Of a stretch of DNA of 36,436 bases, positions 7,413-15,948 are shown one piece after another; positions within the stretch are counted from its first letter, which is position 1, and each line of letters begins with the position of its first letter. Below the pieces are notes generated by a model, which saw only the letters and a program-made list of their open reading frames with translations, was not told where the DNA came from and did no database searches. A program made the position numbers and the translations under genes. This DNA is from a bacterium (GTDB lineage Bacteria; Bacillota_I; Bacilli_A; RF39; UBA660). The stretch is from NCBI GenBank assembly GCA_029218465.1, contig JAQXRJ010000048.1, forward strand, positions 1 to 36,436. Direction: 5' to 3'.

Positions 7413-7972
7413 TTTGTTATTATTTCTGCCATATCACCGGTTTTAACTAATGAAGCATTTGCATCGTCAGTATCAATATGTAGTTCTAATATTCCATTGT
7501 CGGTTTCTTTAACTTTTACATTTTCAAGTATTATTGATTTTTCATTCCCTATACGTACTTTTATATTTTTTTCGTTTAAAAAATCATATCTTACTCTATC
7601 CCAATGATTTATATGAATATGTCGTGTTGCAATAATGCAACATTTTTTTGATATTTGGCCATTTGGACCAATAATTGTTACTTTTTCACTATCAATTAAA
7701 TCTCCTGAATCCCTTACAGGTGGATTAATGCCTAATTTATAACTATCTGTTTTTGATATTTCTACTTGTGTATATTCCCTGAATGGTCCAAGCACTCTTA
7801 CATTGTCTAATGTACTTTTATCTGTTTTAATTGTAACAACTGAATTAGATGAAAACTCACTTTGCTGTGTTAACTTATTCTTTATAGTAATATTTTCTTT
7901 ACCAAACAATTTATAAAAATCTTCTTTAGTTAAATGTACATGTCTATTTGAAACTCCAATTTTTACTTGCAT
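7409..7972 (-). CDS. pduL: Phosphate propanoyltransferase (PduL-type phosphotransacylase)
   Basis: A 187-aa PduL-family enzyme that exchanges CoA and phosphate on short acyl groups (acetyl or propionyl), linking acyl-CoA to acyl-phosphate and so to ATP. Family His motifs are visible: VSNRHVHLT near residue 8, ATRHIHIN near 115 and LELHIDTDDANA near 165. The PFREYTQVEIS and PPVRDSGD segments are also typical. No encapsulation peptide precedes the first His motif and no microcompartment gene is nearby, so a housekeeping phosphotransacetylase role in the cytosol is more likely than a pdu organelle role. The ribosome binding site is AAGGAGAG. Its stop codon overlaps that of the convergent PBP gene. 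Confidence 0.92.
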   Translation of the reverse strand: MQVKIGVSNRHVHLTKEDFYKLFGKENITIKNKLTQQSEFSSNSVVTIKTDKSTLDNVRVLGPFREYTQVEISKTDSYKLGINPPVRDSGDLIDSEKVTIIGPNGQISKKCCIIATRHIHINHWDRVRYDFLNEKNIKVRIGNEKSIILENVKVKETDNGILELHIDTDDANASLVKTGDMAEIITN

Positions 7973-7994
7973 AATACTCTCCTTCTTTATTTAA

Positions 7995-8003
7995 ATTATA
8001 ACA
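7995..8003 (-). promoter_or_regulatory. Extended -10 promoter of pduL
   Basis: Minus strand TGTTATAAT, with a TGTACA 18 bases upstream as a possible weak -35, and the pduL ribosome binding site just downstream. Confidence 0.5.
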
Positions 8004-8049
8004 TGTCTACTTAAAAAATGTACATATATTCATTTATTATTAAAATTAA

Positions 8050-8077
8050 GAATAACATTTTTTTAATAACATATTAT
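8050..8077 (+). promoter_or_regulatory. SigE-like promoter candidate of gerQ
   Basis: GAATAAC (8050-8056), 13 bases, CATATTAT (8070-8077), compared with the Bacillus SigE pattern kmATATT / CATACAnT. The same layout appears before yabG and a similar one before yabP. AAAGGAGG follows at 8087-8094. Confidence 0.4.
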
Positions 8078-8100
8078 TTTTATATGAAAGGAGGCTTTTT

Positions 8101-8406
8101 ATGAATAATAATTATTATTATAGAGAAACTTCATATAATCCATCTACATCTAATTATCCAACATTTGATAATAATTTATATGAAAATCCAATATATGCAT
8201 CAAACATTATTAATTCCGCAAAAGGAAAAAAAGTAAAAATATATATGTCTTTTCCTGATTCAATTGAATGGAGGGATAAAATATTTGAAGGAACTATAGA
8301 TAGTTCTGGACCAGATTATATTTTAATTACAAATAAAGACAATATTCCTACACTACTGCAAAAAATATATATAAATTTTATTGAATTTGAATCTGCACTA
8401 AAATAA
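8101..8406 (+). CDS. gerQ: Spore coat protein GerQ
   Basis: A 101-aa spore coat protein needed in Bacillus for assembly of the germination lytic enzyme CwlJ. After a variable Asn/Tyr-rich N-terminus (residues 1-35), the conserved GerQ core is clear: GKKVKIYMSFPDSIEWRDKI, then FEGTIDSSGPDYILI and a final YINFIEFESALK. In Bacillus subtilis gerQ is near ung, and here ung lies one gene away, which supports the call. The N-terminus lacks lysines until about residue 42, so the Lys-based transglutaminase crosslinking known for Bacillus GerQ would have no early target. It has a strong ribosome binding site and a SigE-like promoter candidate. Confidence 0.93.
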   Translation: MNNNYYYRETSYNPSTSNYPTFDNNLYENPIYASNIINSAKGKKVKIYMSFPDSIEWRDKIFEGTIDSSGPDYILITNKDNIPTLLQKIYINFIEFESALK

Positions 8407-8432
8407 TAATAGTTTTTAAGTACATTTTATGG

Positions 8433-8438
8433 TACAAT
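8433..8438 (+). promoter_or_regulatory. Extended -10 promoter of the LemA-like gene
   Basis: TGGTACAAT places TACAAT at 8433-8438. The -35 region is poor. Its position favours translation starting at 8461 rather than the ATG at 8437, which overlaps the -10. Confidence 0.4.
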
Positions 8439-8460
8439 GTTATATAGTAGAGGTGAAATA

Positions 8461-8994
8461 ATGATATATATTATATGTGTACCTATAATAATAGTACTTT
8501 TATTTTTAATTGTTTTAATATTTTATGATCAAAAACTGCTAATAGATGAATATAACATTAAAATTACTGAAGCAATTAGTTCAATTGATATTCTACATGA
8601 TAAACAGATTGATCTATTAACAAATATTTCAAAAATAATAAATAAAGATTTAGATAAAAAAATTTTAAAAAATCTTAGTAAGATTAAAAATAAAAAGCTA
8701 GATATGTTTGACTTGCAAAGTGAATTGCATAAATTAAATGTTGAACTTAAAAGATATATTGAGGATAATAATTATAATTTTAGTAAAGATCAAGATTTAA
8801 AAAAAGATTTAGATAGTAATTCAATTGAAATTGTTGCCTTAGTTAATTACTATAATGAATTAATTAATGATTATAATAACACTATTAGTAAAATTAAATT
8901 CTTGTTTATTAAAATGATAAAAAAGCTTAAAAAATTAGATGTATTTAATATAGAAAAAGATATTGAGTTTGAAATACTTAAAAATGACAACTAA
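8461..8994 (+). CDS. LemA-like membrane protein with helical bundle
   Basis: A 177-aa protein starting at the second ATG, chosen because AGAGGTG sits at the right distance and the upstream ATG overlaps the -10. One N-terminal membrane segment (about residues 2-21, IYIICVPIIIVLLFLIVLIF) is followed only by charged amphipathic helices. The segment around SSIDILHDKQIDLLTNISKIINK and the late YYNELINDYNNTISKIK resemble the conserved positions of LemA-family proteins (a helical domain on a single membrane anchor). The family's usual RRxDL motif is weak. LemA proteins have no settled role in Firmicutes. It follows gerQ by about 55 bases on the plus strand and ends in a two-way terminator. Confidence 0.55.
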   Translation: MIYIICVPIIIVLLFLIVLIFYDQKLLIDEYNIKITEAISSIDILHDKQIDLLTNISKIINKDLDKKILKNLSKIKNKKLDMFDLQSELHKLNVELKRYIEDNNYNFSKDQDLKKDLDSNSIEIVALVNYYNELINDYNNTISKIKFLFIKMIKKLKKLDVFNIEKDIEFEILKNDN

Positions 8995-9010
8995 AATATG
9001 TTGTCATTTT
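8981..9010. terminator. Bidirectional terminator between the LemA-like gene and ung
   Basis: AAAATGACAAC (8981-8991), 8-base loop, GTTGTCATTTT (9000-9010): an 11-bp perfect stem with A and T runs on both sides. The stop codons of both convergent genes lie inside it. Confidence 0.9.
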
Positions 9011-9666
9011 ATTTGCCAATTTATTGGTTCGATTCTGTTTTTTCTTAAAAAAATATTTGTCTTTGAAAATGGTTTGCTTCCAAAAAATCCATTATATGCT
9101 GACAATGGTGATGGGTGAGATGATTCAATAATATAATGTTTTGGATTTGTTATATATTGTTTCTTTTTTTTTGCAAAACTTCCCCATAAAATAAACACAA
9201 CTGGAGTTTCTTTTTCATTTAATTTTTTTATTACGCTATCTGTAAAAGTTTCCCATCCAATCATTTTATGTGATGCAGCTTTATTAGCTTCAACAGTAAG
9301 CACTGAATTTAAAAGTAATACTCCTTCTTCTGCCCATTTAATTAAGCTTCCACATTTTGGAACATCATAACCTAAATCATTTTTTAATTCTTTAAATATA
9401 TTTTGTAGAGATGGTGGCATAGGAATTCCTTTTTTGACAGAGAAAGATAGACCTTCTGCTTGATTTGCTCCGTGATATGGATCTTGCCCTAAAATTACTA
9501 CTTTTGTATTTGAATAAGGGGTCAATCTAAAAGCTCGAAAAATATGGTTTTCTTTTGGATATATTATTTTATTATTATATTCTTTTTTTATTTTATTTAA
9601 TAATTCAGCGAAATATGTTTTATTTATTTCATCTTTCAATATTTTATCCCAATCATTTCCTAACAT
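9004..9666 (-). CDS. ung: Uracil-DNA glycosylase
   Basis: A family 1 uracil-DNA glycosylase that removes uracil from DNA to start base excision repair. The water-activating motif GQDPYHGANQAEGLSFSV and the HPSPLSAYNGFFGSKPFS motif are intact, with VVFILWGSFAKKK between. Length with the chosen start is 220 aa, normal for the family. I start at the ATG at 9666 because GGAAGTGAT is correctly spaced before it and MLGNDWDKILKDE is the usual N-terminus; the open frame reaches 9717 but overlaps the symporter gene. Its end converges with the LemA-like gene across the shared terminator. Confidence 0.97.
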   Translation of the reverse strand: MLGNDWDKILKDEINKTYFAELLNKIKKEYNNKIIYPKENHIFRAFRLTPYSNTKVVILGQDPYHGANQAEGLSFSVKKGIPMPPSLQNIFKELKNDLGYDVPKCGSLIKWAEEGVLLLNSVLTVEANKAASHKMIGWETFTDSVIKKLNEKETPVVFILWGSFAKKKKQYITNPKHYIIESSHPSPLSAYNGFFGSKPFSKTNIFLRKNRIEPINWQIK

Positions 9667-9678
9667 ATAATCACTTCC

Positions 9679-9700
9679 AAAAATATTATACAATATTTTT
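9679..9700 (-). terminator. Hairpin at the end of the symporter gene
   Basis: Minus strand AAAAATATT, 4-base loop, AATATTTTT: nine A-T pairs over the symporter stop codon. It is weak because it has no G-C pair, so it may only slow transcription into ung. Confidence 0.4.
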
Positions 9701-10972
9701 ATACATTTTATAATCATCTATTATTTCTTTTCTAAATAAGAAAATTGAGTACATGTTTATAATTGCTAAAAAAGCTACTAAAATATCTACAAGATTCCAT
9801 AATATAGCAGGACTAATTATTGAACCGATAAAAAGCACAATTATAGTAATTACCTTTAAAATATTTATGTATTTTTTTTTAGAAGTTAAAAATTTTAAAT
9901 TACTTTCTCCATAATAATATCCTGCTACTATTGTGGAATATGCTAATGTCAAAACTGAAAAAAGAAGCATTACAGTTCCATATTTGCCTAAATGATAATT
10001 AAGTGCATAACTAGTTAATTCAATTCCATTTATGTTTTGAAATATAATATTCTCATATTTTGATGTTAATATTATAAGTGCTGTAGATGTACAGACAACA
10101 AAAATTGTAAAGTAGATTCCAACTATTTGCATTAATCCATATGAAACTTTATTGTTTGTTTTAGTGCATGATGTGGCAATTGCGCCTGTTCCAAGACCGG
10201 ATTCTGTTGAAAAAATTCCCCTTTGTATTCCAATAATAAAACTACCTATAAATCCTGTGAAAAAACTCTTTAAATTTAATGCGTTTTTAATAATTATCCA
10301 CAATATTTGTGGAATTAGTTTTATATTATTAATAATTACAATAGAACTTATTATTATATATGTAATTCCCATTATAGGAACTAATTTAATAGTTATATTA
10401 ACAATTTCATTTAATCCATTTATTACTGATAGAGCACATATTATGGTAATTATTAATCCTATAATTACTTTATTTATATTAAAACAATCGCTAATAGATA
10501 CTGATATTGTATTTGATTGTATTGTCATAAAGCCAAATATATACGCAATGATTACTATCAGTGCATAAATTGTTGCAAGTTTTCTTTTTTTTAAACCCTT
10601 TAAAATATAATATGCTGGTCCCCCTTCATAATTTCCGTCATTATTACATTGATATTTACATCCTAAATAAGTCTCACAATATGTGTTTATTGATGTAATT
10701 ATTCCAATTATCCAGATCCAAAATATAGTCCCTGGTCCTCCAAAATATATTGCAAGAGCTATTCCTGATAGTGAGCCAACACCAATACGAGCAGCCAATG
10801 ACATAGATAAACTTTTAATTGAAGATATTCCTTCACTTTTGTTTTTAAACCCTTTAAATAAATTCTTTATGTTTAATTGTGGAAATCCTAGATTAAAACT
10901 AAAATATAGTCCTCCTCCTAATAAAAAAACAATTGCAATAATCCAAAAAAAATCTATAATATACTTTAACAT
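9686..10972 (-). CDS. AGCS-family amino acid:cation symporter (alanine/glycine type)
   Basis: A 428-aa inner membrane transporter with about ten or eleven hydrophobic helices. Family hallmarks are GGGLYFSFNLGFPQL near the N-terminus, SLAARIGVGSLSGIALAIYFGGPG, NYEGGPAYYILKGL, and GIQRGIFSTESGLGTGAIA, the AGCS substrate and sodium site region. It probably imports alanine or glycine with sodium. It is slightly shorter than many AGCS proteins, but no break is visible. The ribosome binding site AGGTGATAAT precedes the ATG. The gene sits 50 bases after rlmH and may be the last member of that transcript. Confidence 0.93.
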   Translation of the reverse strand: MLKYIIDFFWIIAIVFLLGGGLYFSFNLGFPQLNIKNLFKGFKNKSEGISSIKSLSMSLAARIGVGSLSGIALAIYFGGPGTIFWIWIIGIITSINTYCETYLGCKYQCNNDGNYEGGPAYYILKGLKKRKLATIYALIVIIAYIFGFMTIQSNTISVSISDCFNINKVIIGLIITIICALSVINGLNEIVNITIKLVPIMGITYIIISSIVIINNIKLIPQILWIIIKNALNLKSFFTGFIGSFIIGIQRGIFSTESGLGTGAIATSCTKTNNKVSYGLMQIVGIYFTIFVVCTSTALIILTSKYENIIFQNINGIELTSYALNYHLGKYGTVMLLFSVLTLAYSTIVAGYYYGESNLKFLTSKKKYINILKVITIIVLFIGSIISPAILWNLVDILVAFLAIINMYSIFLFRKEIIDDYKMYKNIV

Positions 10973-11021
10973 ATTATCACCTATTTAAGTATATTTATAG
11001 ATTATTATTTTATTAAAAATG

Positions 11022-11477
11022 TTATTTATGATATCTTTCATTGTTAATAATTTTGTATGATCTATATATTTGTTCCAACAATATTATTCTAAACAATTGG
11101 TGTGGAAATGTCATTTTCGAAAAAGATAATTTGTAATCTGATTTCTTTTTTATGTCGTTATGGATTCCATGAGAACCTCCAATTATAAATGTTATGTTTG
11201 AATTAAATATTTGTATTTTTTCAATTTTCTTTGATAATTCAACAGAGTTTAATTCATTTCCATCAATTTCTAGCGTAATTATATAATCTTTATAATTGAT
11301 AGCTTTTTCTATTTGTCGTTTCTCTTTTTCTAGAGAAACATTTTCAACATCAATATTTGAATCATTAACTTCTATTATTTCTATATTTGTATATTTTTTT
11401 ATTCGTTTTAAATATTCTTCTATTGCATCTTGAAAAAATTTTTCTTTTATTCTTCCTACACAAATTATCTTTATCAT
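11022..11477 (-). CDS. rlmH: 23S rRNA pseudouridine-1915 N3-methyltransferase RlmH
   Basis: A 151-aa SPOUT methyltransferase that methylates pseudouridine 1915 in helix 69 of 23S rRNA on the assembled ribosome, using SAM. Conserved segments are ICVGRIKEKFFQDAIEEYLKR at the N-terminus, the knotted SAM loop FIIGGSHGI, and the C-terminal LFRIILLEQIYRSYKIINNERYHK, which ends in the family's invariant YHK. It begins one base after walJ ends, with AGAGGT as ribosome binding site, so the two are co-translated. In Bacillus rlmH lies in the same walJ neighbourhood. Confidence 0.97.
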   Translation of the reverse strand: MIKIICVGRIKEKFFQDAIEEYLKRIKKYTNIEIIEVNDSNIDVENVSLEKEKRQIEKAINYKDYIITLEIDGNELNSVELSKKIEKIQIFNSNITFIIGGSHGIHNDIKKKSDYKLSFSKMTFPHQLFRIILLEQIYRSYKIINNERYHK

Positions 11478-12239
11478 TTAAACCTCTACCAAATCTGTCG
11501 AAATATATTGATCTGTTACTATTAAATTATTAATATTAAATTCTGTTTTCTTAAGCGCATTTACAGATTCTCTTCTACAAATTTCTTTATCGTTATTATG
11601 TTCACTTAAATGGGCTAAGAAAATATATCTTGTGTTTTTGCCTACTATTTTTTTTAGAATATTTGCAGTAGCATGATTTGATAAATGTCCCTTATCACTT
11701 AATATTCTCTGTTTCAATATATATGGATATGATCCATTCATCAAAATATTTTCGTCATGATTAGATTCTATTATGTATATTTCTTTATTTTTTATAGTTT
11801 CAAAGTATTTTCTATTTAAATAGCCTGTATCAGTTATATAAACAAGTGTATTATTATCATGATTTATAATATAACTATAACAATTAACATCATGAGATAG
11901 TCTAGTTGTTTTTATCTCTATATCATTTATTATTAATTCTCTATCAATAATATGATATTTTTTAATATTTACTTTCTTTTTAATATCTTCATATACATCA
12001 AGTGGGCAATATAATGTTATATTTGTTTTATTTATAAGAGTGGATAATCCTTTTATATGATCGGAATGTGAATGCGTTATTAATATAATATCTAATTCTT
12101 TTATGCTGATGTTTATATCATCCAATGTTTTTTTTATTTGATAATAGCTTATTCCTGCATCTATCAATATTTTTGTTTTATTACACTCAATAAATGAACA
12201 ATTGCCCTTAGAACCACTAGCTAATACTTTTACTTTCAT
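11478..12239 (-). CDS. walJ: Metallo-beta-lactamase-fold hydrolase WalJ (YycJ)
   Basis: A 253-aa MBL-fold protein; Bacillus WalJ is a 5'-3' exonuclease linked to DNA replication and cell wall control. The two-metal site is visible: THSHSDHIKG (about residues 55-64), a later His in TRLSHDVN, the Asp in YITDTGYL and a final HLSEHNN. The N-terminal KVLASGSKGNCSFIE is typical of the YycJ group. It overlaps the 3' end of the M23 gene by four bases and is followed directly by rlmH. The walK/walR kinase pair that accompanies it in Bacillus is absent here. Confidence 0.93.
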   Translation of the reverse strand: MKVKVLASGSKGNCSFIECNKTKILIDAGISYYQIKKTLDDINISIKELDIILITHSHSDHIKGLSTLINKTNITLYCPLDVYEDIKKKVNIKKYHIIDRELIINDIEIKTTRLSHDVNCYSYIINHDNNTLVYITDTGYLNRKYFETIKNKEIYIIESNHDENILMNGSYPYILKQRILSDKGHLSNHATANILKKIVGKNTRYIFLAHLSEHNNDKEICRRESVNALKKTEFNINNLIVTDQYISTDLVEV

Positions 12240-13699
12240 TTATATAACCCATATGGATTTATTGAAACTCCACCTTTCCATGGATATCCTTTATAAACTG
12301 CTAAATGTAAATGTGTCCCTGTTGCAAAACCACTTTGTCCCATTTTTCCAATTTGTTGGCCAATATGCACTATATCACCTTGACTAATTAGAATTTTTGA
12401 CATATGACCATAATAAGAATAATATCCATTATTATGGTTTATTATTATGTAGTTTCCATTATAGCCATTAAATTTTGCTTCTACTACTACACCATCATTT
12501 ATTGAATAAATAGGTGAACCATATCCAGTTCCACTTATATCCAATCCTTCATGGAATTTACCCCATCTCCATCCATATTGACTTGTTATAACATATGGCG
12601 TTGCTGTTGGCCAAGCCCATGTACCAAGAGATCCTATATTTATACTTCCTTTTCCACGTACTATTATTCTATTAATTGTTGGTTTTACTTCTTCAGATGA
12701 AATTACAACTGCACTTATTACTTCGCCATTTGATTTTCTTATTTTTTTCGTGACCTTGTTTGTTCCATTTTGACCCTCTTGTTTTACTTTCTCAACTCCC
12801 ATTAACATACTATTATCATATACAATTTCTGTTTTATATGAAGTATTTTCTAACTCAATAACGTGATCTTCCTCAATTAATTTAAAAGCTGGTTTTAGTA
12901 TTCCAAGAGTAACAACTTCTCCTGGATATAATATGTTATCTACACTATTAAATTGTGAATTTGCAATCAGAAATTCTTCTACTGACAATTTATTATCGTA
13001 TGATACTTGTTCTATAGTATCGCCTGGTTTAACTGTATAAGTTTCCTGAGCTTCTAATGTCCCAAATAATAAATACTTGCTTAGCATATCAGAATTAGTA
13101 TATATTTCATCATTTGTAGATATTTTAGTTTCTTTTACTGTTATTTCATTTTCAATATATACATTTTCAATTAAACTACCAGTATCTTTGATTTCTAGTT
13201 GAGAATTGTTTATATATTTATCATAATCATTCTCATTAATGAAAACATTTATAGCTGATTTTAGGGCATTTATAAATATATCTTTGTCGAGCACATTTAT
13301 TTTTATAGTTTCTGTTGTATATTTTTCTGATTCATCTGCCTCTTCTACTCCTTTTATAGTAAATGTATATCCTTTTACCGTAAAAGGTGAAACATTTTTT
13401 ATTTTATTATATATTTCTTCTTTTGTTTGATACTTTTTATTATAGGTAACTTCCTTAACTATGTTTAAATCCTTTGGGGCATATACTTTTTCAACATTAT
13501 ATTTTTCTTTTAATTGTGCTTCTTTTTCATTTATATAACTTTCTAGTTCTTCTTTTGATTCTATATATCCAATTGTTTTTCCAGATATATATACATGATA
13601 AAGTTCGCTTGGCGTTGTATATGTTGTATACCCTGTAAAAAAAACTATGCTACTTATAAAAGTAGCTAATACTACATACATTACGTTTTTCTTATTCAC
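12236..13699 (-). CDS. LysM-G5-M23 cell wall endopeptidase
   Basis: A 487-aa secreted or membrane-anchored peptidoglycan hydrolase. Residues 6-24 are a signal or anchor segment. A helical region with an STT-like repeat (about 45-200) is followed by LysM (220-264, YTVKPGDTIEQVSYDNKLSV), a G5-type domain (about 270-348) and an M23 LytM domain (about 365-480). The zinc ligands are all present: FHEGLDISG (His383, Asp387) and GTHLHLAVY. It should cut peptide crosslinks in the wall. Translation starts at GTG, with AGGAGG inside the end of dnaB, so expression is coupled to the helicase gene, an odd partner. Peptidases of this build are common in spore-formers. Confidence 0.93.
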   Translation of the reverse strand: MNKKNVMYVVLATFISSIVFFTGYTTYTTPSELYHVYISGKTIGYIESKEELESYINEKEAQLKEKYNVEKVYAPKDLNIVKEVTYNKKYQTKEEIYNKIKNVSPFTVKGYTFTIKGVEEADESEKYTTETIKINVLDKDIFINALKSAINVFINENDYDKYINNSQLEIKDTGSLIENVYIENEITVKETKISTNDEIYTNSDMLSKYLLFGTLEAQETYTVKPGDTIEQVSYDNKLSVEEFLIANSQFNSVDNILYPGEVVTLGILKPAFKLIEEDHVIELENTSYKTEIVYDNSMLMGVEKVKQEGQNGTNKVTKKIRKSNGEVISAVVISSEEVKPTINRIIVRGKGSINIGSLGTWAWPTATPYVITSQYGWRWGKFHEGLDISGTGYGSPIYSINDGVVVEAKFNGYNGNYIIINHNNGYYSYYGHMSKILISQGDIVHIGQQIGKMGQSGFATGTHLHLAVYKGYPWKGGVSINPYGLYK

Positions 13700-15047
13700 C
13701 AGTTATACCTCCTATTTCTTTTTTATAGCTCAAAAATGTTGATGTATCCCTTTTAAAAAGTAATTCTATTGTTGCAGTTGGACCATTACGATGCTTTGAT
13801 ACTATAAATTCGCTTATACTAGTGTTCCCTTCTGTAATTTTATCTTTATTATAGTAATCATCTCTATACAAGAATGATACAATATCTGCATCTTGCTCTA
13901 TTGATCCGGATTCTCTCAAATCACTCATTATTGGTCTTTTATTTTCTCTTTGTTCTACACTACGAGAAAGTTGCGCAAGAGCTATTACCGGAACTTTTAG
14001 TTCCATTGCCATAGTTTTTAATGCACGTGATATATCTGAAACTTCTTGCTGTCTATTACTTCCATAACTAATATTTGATGATATAAGTTGCAAGTAATCT
14101 ATTACTACTACTGCTAATCCTTCATCACTATTTGCAAGCCTTCTACATTTTGAACGAATTTCTCCTATTGTAATTCCAGGAGTATCATCCATATACAATT
14201 TTGTGTTTGATAATCTGCTTATTGCTTCACTTACTCTTTTCCAATCATCGTTTTGAAGATTACCTGTAGTTAGTTTATGACCCTCTATTTGACCGAGTGA
14301 ACTTATCATTCTATTTACTAATTGTTCCGCTCCCATTTCCATATTGAATAATGCAACAGCCTTATCAGTTGTTAACGCAATATTTGTTGCAAGATTAAGT
14401 GCAAATGCAGTTTTTCCCATTGCCGGACGGGCCGCTATGATTATAAATTCGCTTTCATGAAGACCTGATGTTAATTTATCAATATCATACCATCCTGTTG
14501 GTACGCCTGTTACATCTCCTTTTGTTTTAGATAATTTTTCAAGATTTTGTTCAGCTGTTTCTAAAACTTCTTTAATTGTTTTAAATTCTGTTGAGCGTCT
14601 ATTATTTACAACCCCTAGTATCTTTCTTTCGGCATTATCTAGTGTCTCATTTACATCTGTTTGATTAGAATACGCACTCGTAACAATATCAGTTGATACA
14701 TCAATTAATTTTCGTAAAAGAGAAGACTCTTCTACTAGTTTAATGTAATGATCAATATTTGCAGCTGTTGGTACATATTCCATTATTTCTGTAATATACT
14801 CAACTCCACCTATTTCGTTTAGTTTGTTCCTATTTTTTAATTCAGATGTAAGACTAGTTATATCTATTGGTATTTTTTTATCAAACATATCTTTTAGACA
14901 AATAAATATATCAGCATTTACACTTGAATAAAAAGATTCACTAGTTAATGCATCGACTGCTTTTTGTAAGGCATATTTTGATAATATCATTGAACCTAAT
15001 ACTGATTGTTCTGCTTCTAAATTACTTGGTACTGTTTTATTAGGCAT
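13692..15047 (-). CDS. dnaB: Replicative DNA helicase (DnaB type, DnaC of Bacillus)
   Basis: The 451-aa hexameric helicase that unwinds DNA at the replication fork. The N-terminal helical domain (about 1-150: NLEAEQSVLGSMILSKYALQ) is complete. The RecA-type domain has Walker A ARPAMGKTAFALN (about 207-219), Walker B VVVIDYLQLI, the conserved SDLRESGSIEQDAD, and an arginine finger region near SKHRNGPTATIEL. No intein. It lies 11 bases after rplI, an association found in Bacillus too, and overlaps the next gene by eight bases. Expression probably starts at the promoters before rplI. Confidence 0.98.
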   Translation of the reverse strand: MPNKTVPSNLEAEQSVLGSMILSKYALQKAVDALTSESFYSSVNADIFICLKDMFDKKIPIDITSLTSELKNRNKLNEIGGVEYITEIMEYVPTAANIDHYIKLVEESSLLRKLIDVSTDIVTSAYSNQTDVNETLDNAERKILGVVNNRRSTEFKTIKEVLETAEQNLEKLSKTKGDVTGVPTGWYDIDKLTSGLHESEFIIIAARPAMGKTAFALNLATNIALTTDKAVALFNMEMGAEQLVNRMISSLGQIEGHKLTTGNLQNDDWKRVSEAISRLSNTKLYMDDTPGITIGEIRSKCRRLANSDEGLAVVVIDYLQLISSNISYGSNRQQEVSDISRALKTMAMELKVPVIALAQLSRSVEQRENKRPIMSDLRESGSIEQDADIVSFLYRDDYYNKDKITEGNTSISEFIVSKHRNGPTATIELLFKRDTSTFLSYKKEIGGITGE

Positions 15048-15058
15048 TATACCACCTT

Positions 15059-15499
15059 CTAACTTTCTAGTTTAATTTTTAATGTTGCTTTTATTTCTTT
15101 ATATAAGTTTATTTGAATATTATATGCTCCTAAATTTGATATTTCAACTGGAATTGTTATCTGCTTCTTTTCAATATTATATCCTAATTTATCCAACTCT
15201 TCTTTTATTTGTTTAATACTTATTCTTCCAAAGAGTTTATCATTCTTTCCAGATTGAACTTTGAATTTAATTTCTATTTTTTCTAGTTTTTTCTTTAATG
15301 CCTCTGCTTCTTTTCTATTTTTTTGATCCAACTCTTTTAGTCGTTCTTGTTCATTATTATATTTTTTTAAAGTTTGTTCATTAAGAGCAACTGCATAACC
15401 ATTTTTTATTAAAAAATTATTAGCATATCCTGTTTTTACTTCTTTTTTTTCGCCTTTTTTGCCCTGACCTTTTAAGTCTTTTAAAAATAATACCTTCAT
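15059..15499 (-). CDS. rplI: 50S ribosomal protein L9
   Basis: A 146-aa ribosomal protein binding 23S rRNA near the L1 stalk base. The N-terminal domain ([30 protein letters not shown]) is highly conserved. It is followed by the long exposed helix (about 40-75) and a C-terminal domain ending in [10 protein letters not shown]. Length is normal. It has a strong ribosome binding site (AAGGAGG) and two promoter candidates. In Bacillus a gdpP homologue precedes it, but here the yabPQ sporulation pair and their terminator do. Confidence 0.97.
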   Translation of the reverse strand: MKVLFLKDLKGQGKKGEKKEVKTGYANNFLIKNGYAVALNEQTLKKYNNEQERLKELDQKNRKEAEALKKKLEKIEIKFKVQSGKNDKLFGRISIKQIKEELDKLGYNIEKKQITIPVEISNLGAYNIQINLYKEIKATLKIKLES

Positions 15500-15511
15500 A
15501 GAACCTCCTTA

Positions 15512-15542
15512 TTTATAGACAATTTCTACTAAGTTGTGTCAA
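15512..15542 (-). promoter_or_regulatory. Promoter P1 of the rplI operon
   Basis: Minus strand TTGACA (15542-15537), a perfect -35, with TCTATA 17 bases or TATAAA 19 bases downstream as -10. It is the nearer promoter for rplI-dnaB-M23-walJ-rlmH. Confidence 0.6.
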
Positions 15543-15544
15543 TT

Positions 15545-15573
15545 ATTATAATAAATTTTAAATTTATATACAA
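15545..15573 (-). promoter_or_regulatory. Promoter P2 of the rplI operon
   Basis: Minus strand TTGTAT (15573-15568), 17-base spacer, TATAAT (15550-15545). The spacer ATAAATTTAAAATTTAT is itself a palindrome. The remaining gap 15574-15650 holds only AT-rich sequence with another isolated TATAAT. Confidence 0.55.
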
Positions 15574-15649
15574 GTATTATACTCACATTTATTATAATAA
15601 TTTCATATTAATTTTATCAAAATAATTTATTAAAGTCTACAAAGTAAAA

Positions 15650-15672
15650 GAAAAAATCCATCACGGATTTTT
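15650..15672 (-). terminator. Terminator after yabQ
   Basis: Minus strand AAAAATCC, 5-base loop, GGATTTTT followed by a T-rich run (TTCTTTT). It lies over the yabQ stop codon and separates the spore genes from the rplI operon. Confidence 0.8.
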
Positions 15673-15948
15673 AGTTTTATACCTTATTTTTTTTGTCTTA
15701 TTATTTCCTAATATAAAGCCAATTGCAACTGATATAGTAAAATATATATTTACTATACCTTTATTTATAAAAAATAATATTATAAAATACGATGTATAAA
15801 AAACAAATGTTAAAATAATTGATAATAATATTGATTTTATCTTATGTCTTGTAAAAATTTTTTTGTATATTAAATTAAATATCAATGAAAAAAACATTCC
15901 AAATAATATCGAGGCTATTATTGATTGGATTTGTATTTTTAGATTCAT
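15661..15948 (-). CDS. yabQ: Short YabQ-like sporulation membrane protein
   Basis: A 95-aa hydrophobic protein with three or four membrane helices (about 8-27, 38-60, 65-85) and a basic C-terminus. Sequence alone is weak, but the arrangement is telling: its ATG overlaps the stop of yabP (TAATG), as in the yabP-yabQ pair. The N-terminal helix and its SLIFNLIYKKIF turn fit YabQ. Bacillus YabQ is about twice as long and is needed for spore cortex formation in the mother cell, so this is a short form like those seen in some clostridia. divIC, which follows yabQ in Bacillus, is missing; a terminator comes next. Confidence 0.72.
   Translation of the reverse strand: MNLKIQIQSIIASILFGMFFSLIFNLIYKKIFTRHKIKSILLSIILTFVFYTSYFIILFFINKGIVNIYFTISVAIGFILGNNKTKKIRYKTKNP

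Noticed and set aside
10294-10302. Perfect DnaA box TTATCCACA
   Set aside because: It is a single copy inside the symporter gene, flanked by a short hairpin, with no cluster or unwinding region. I do not call it an origin.
10152-10988. Plus-strand open frames opposite the symporter gene
   Set aside because: They are antisense shadows of an AT-rich membrane protein gene, without ribosome binding sites.
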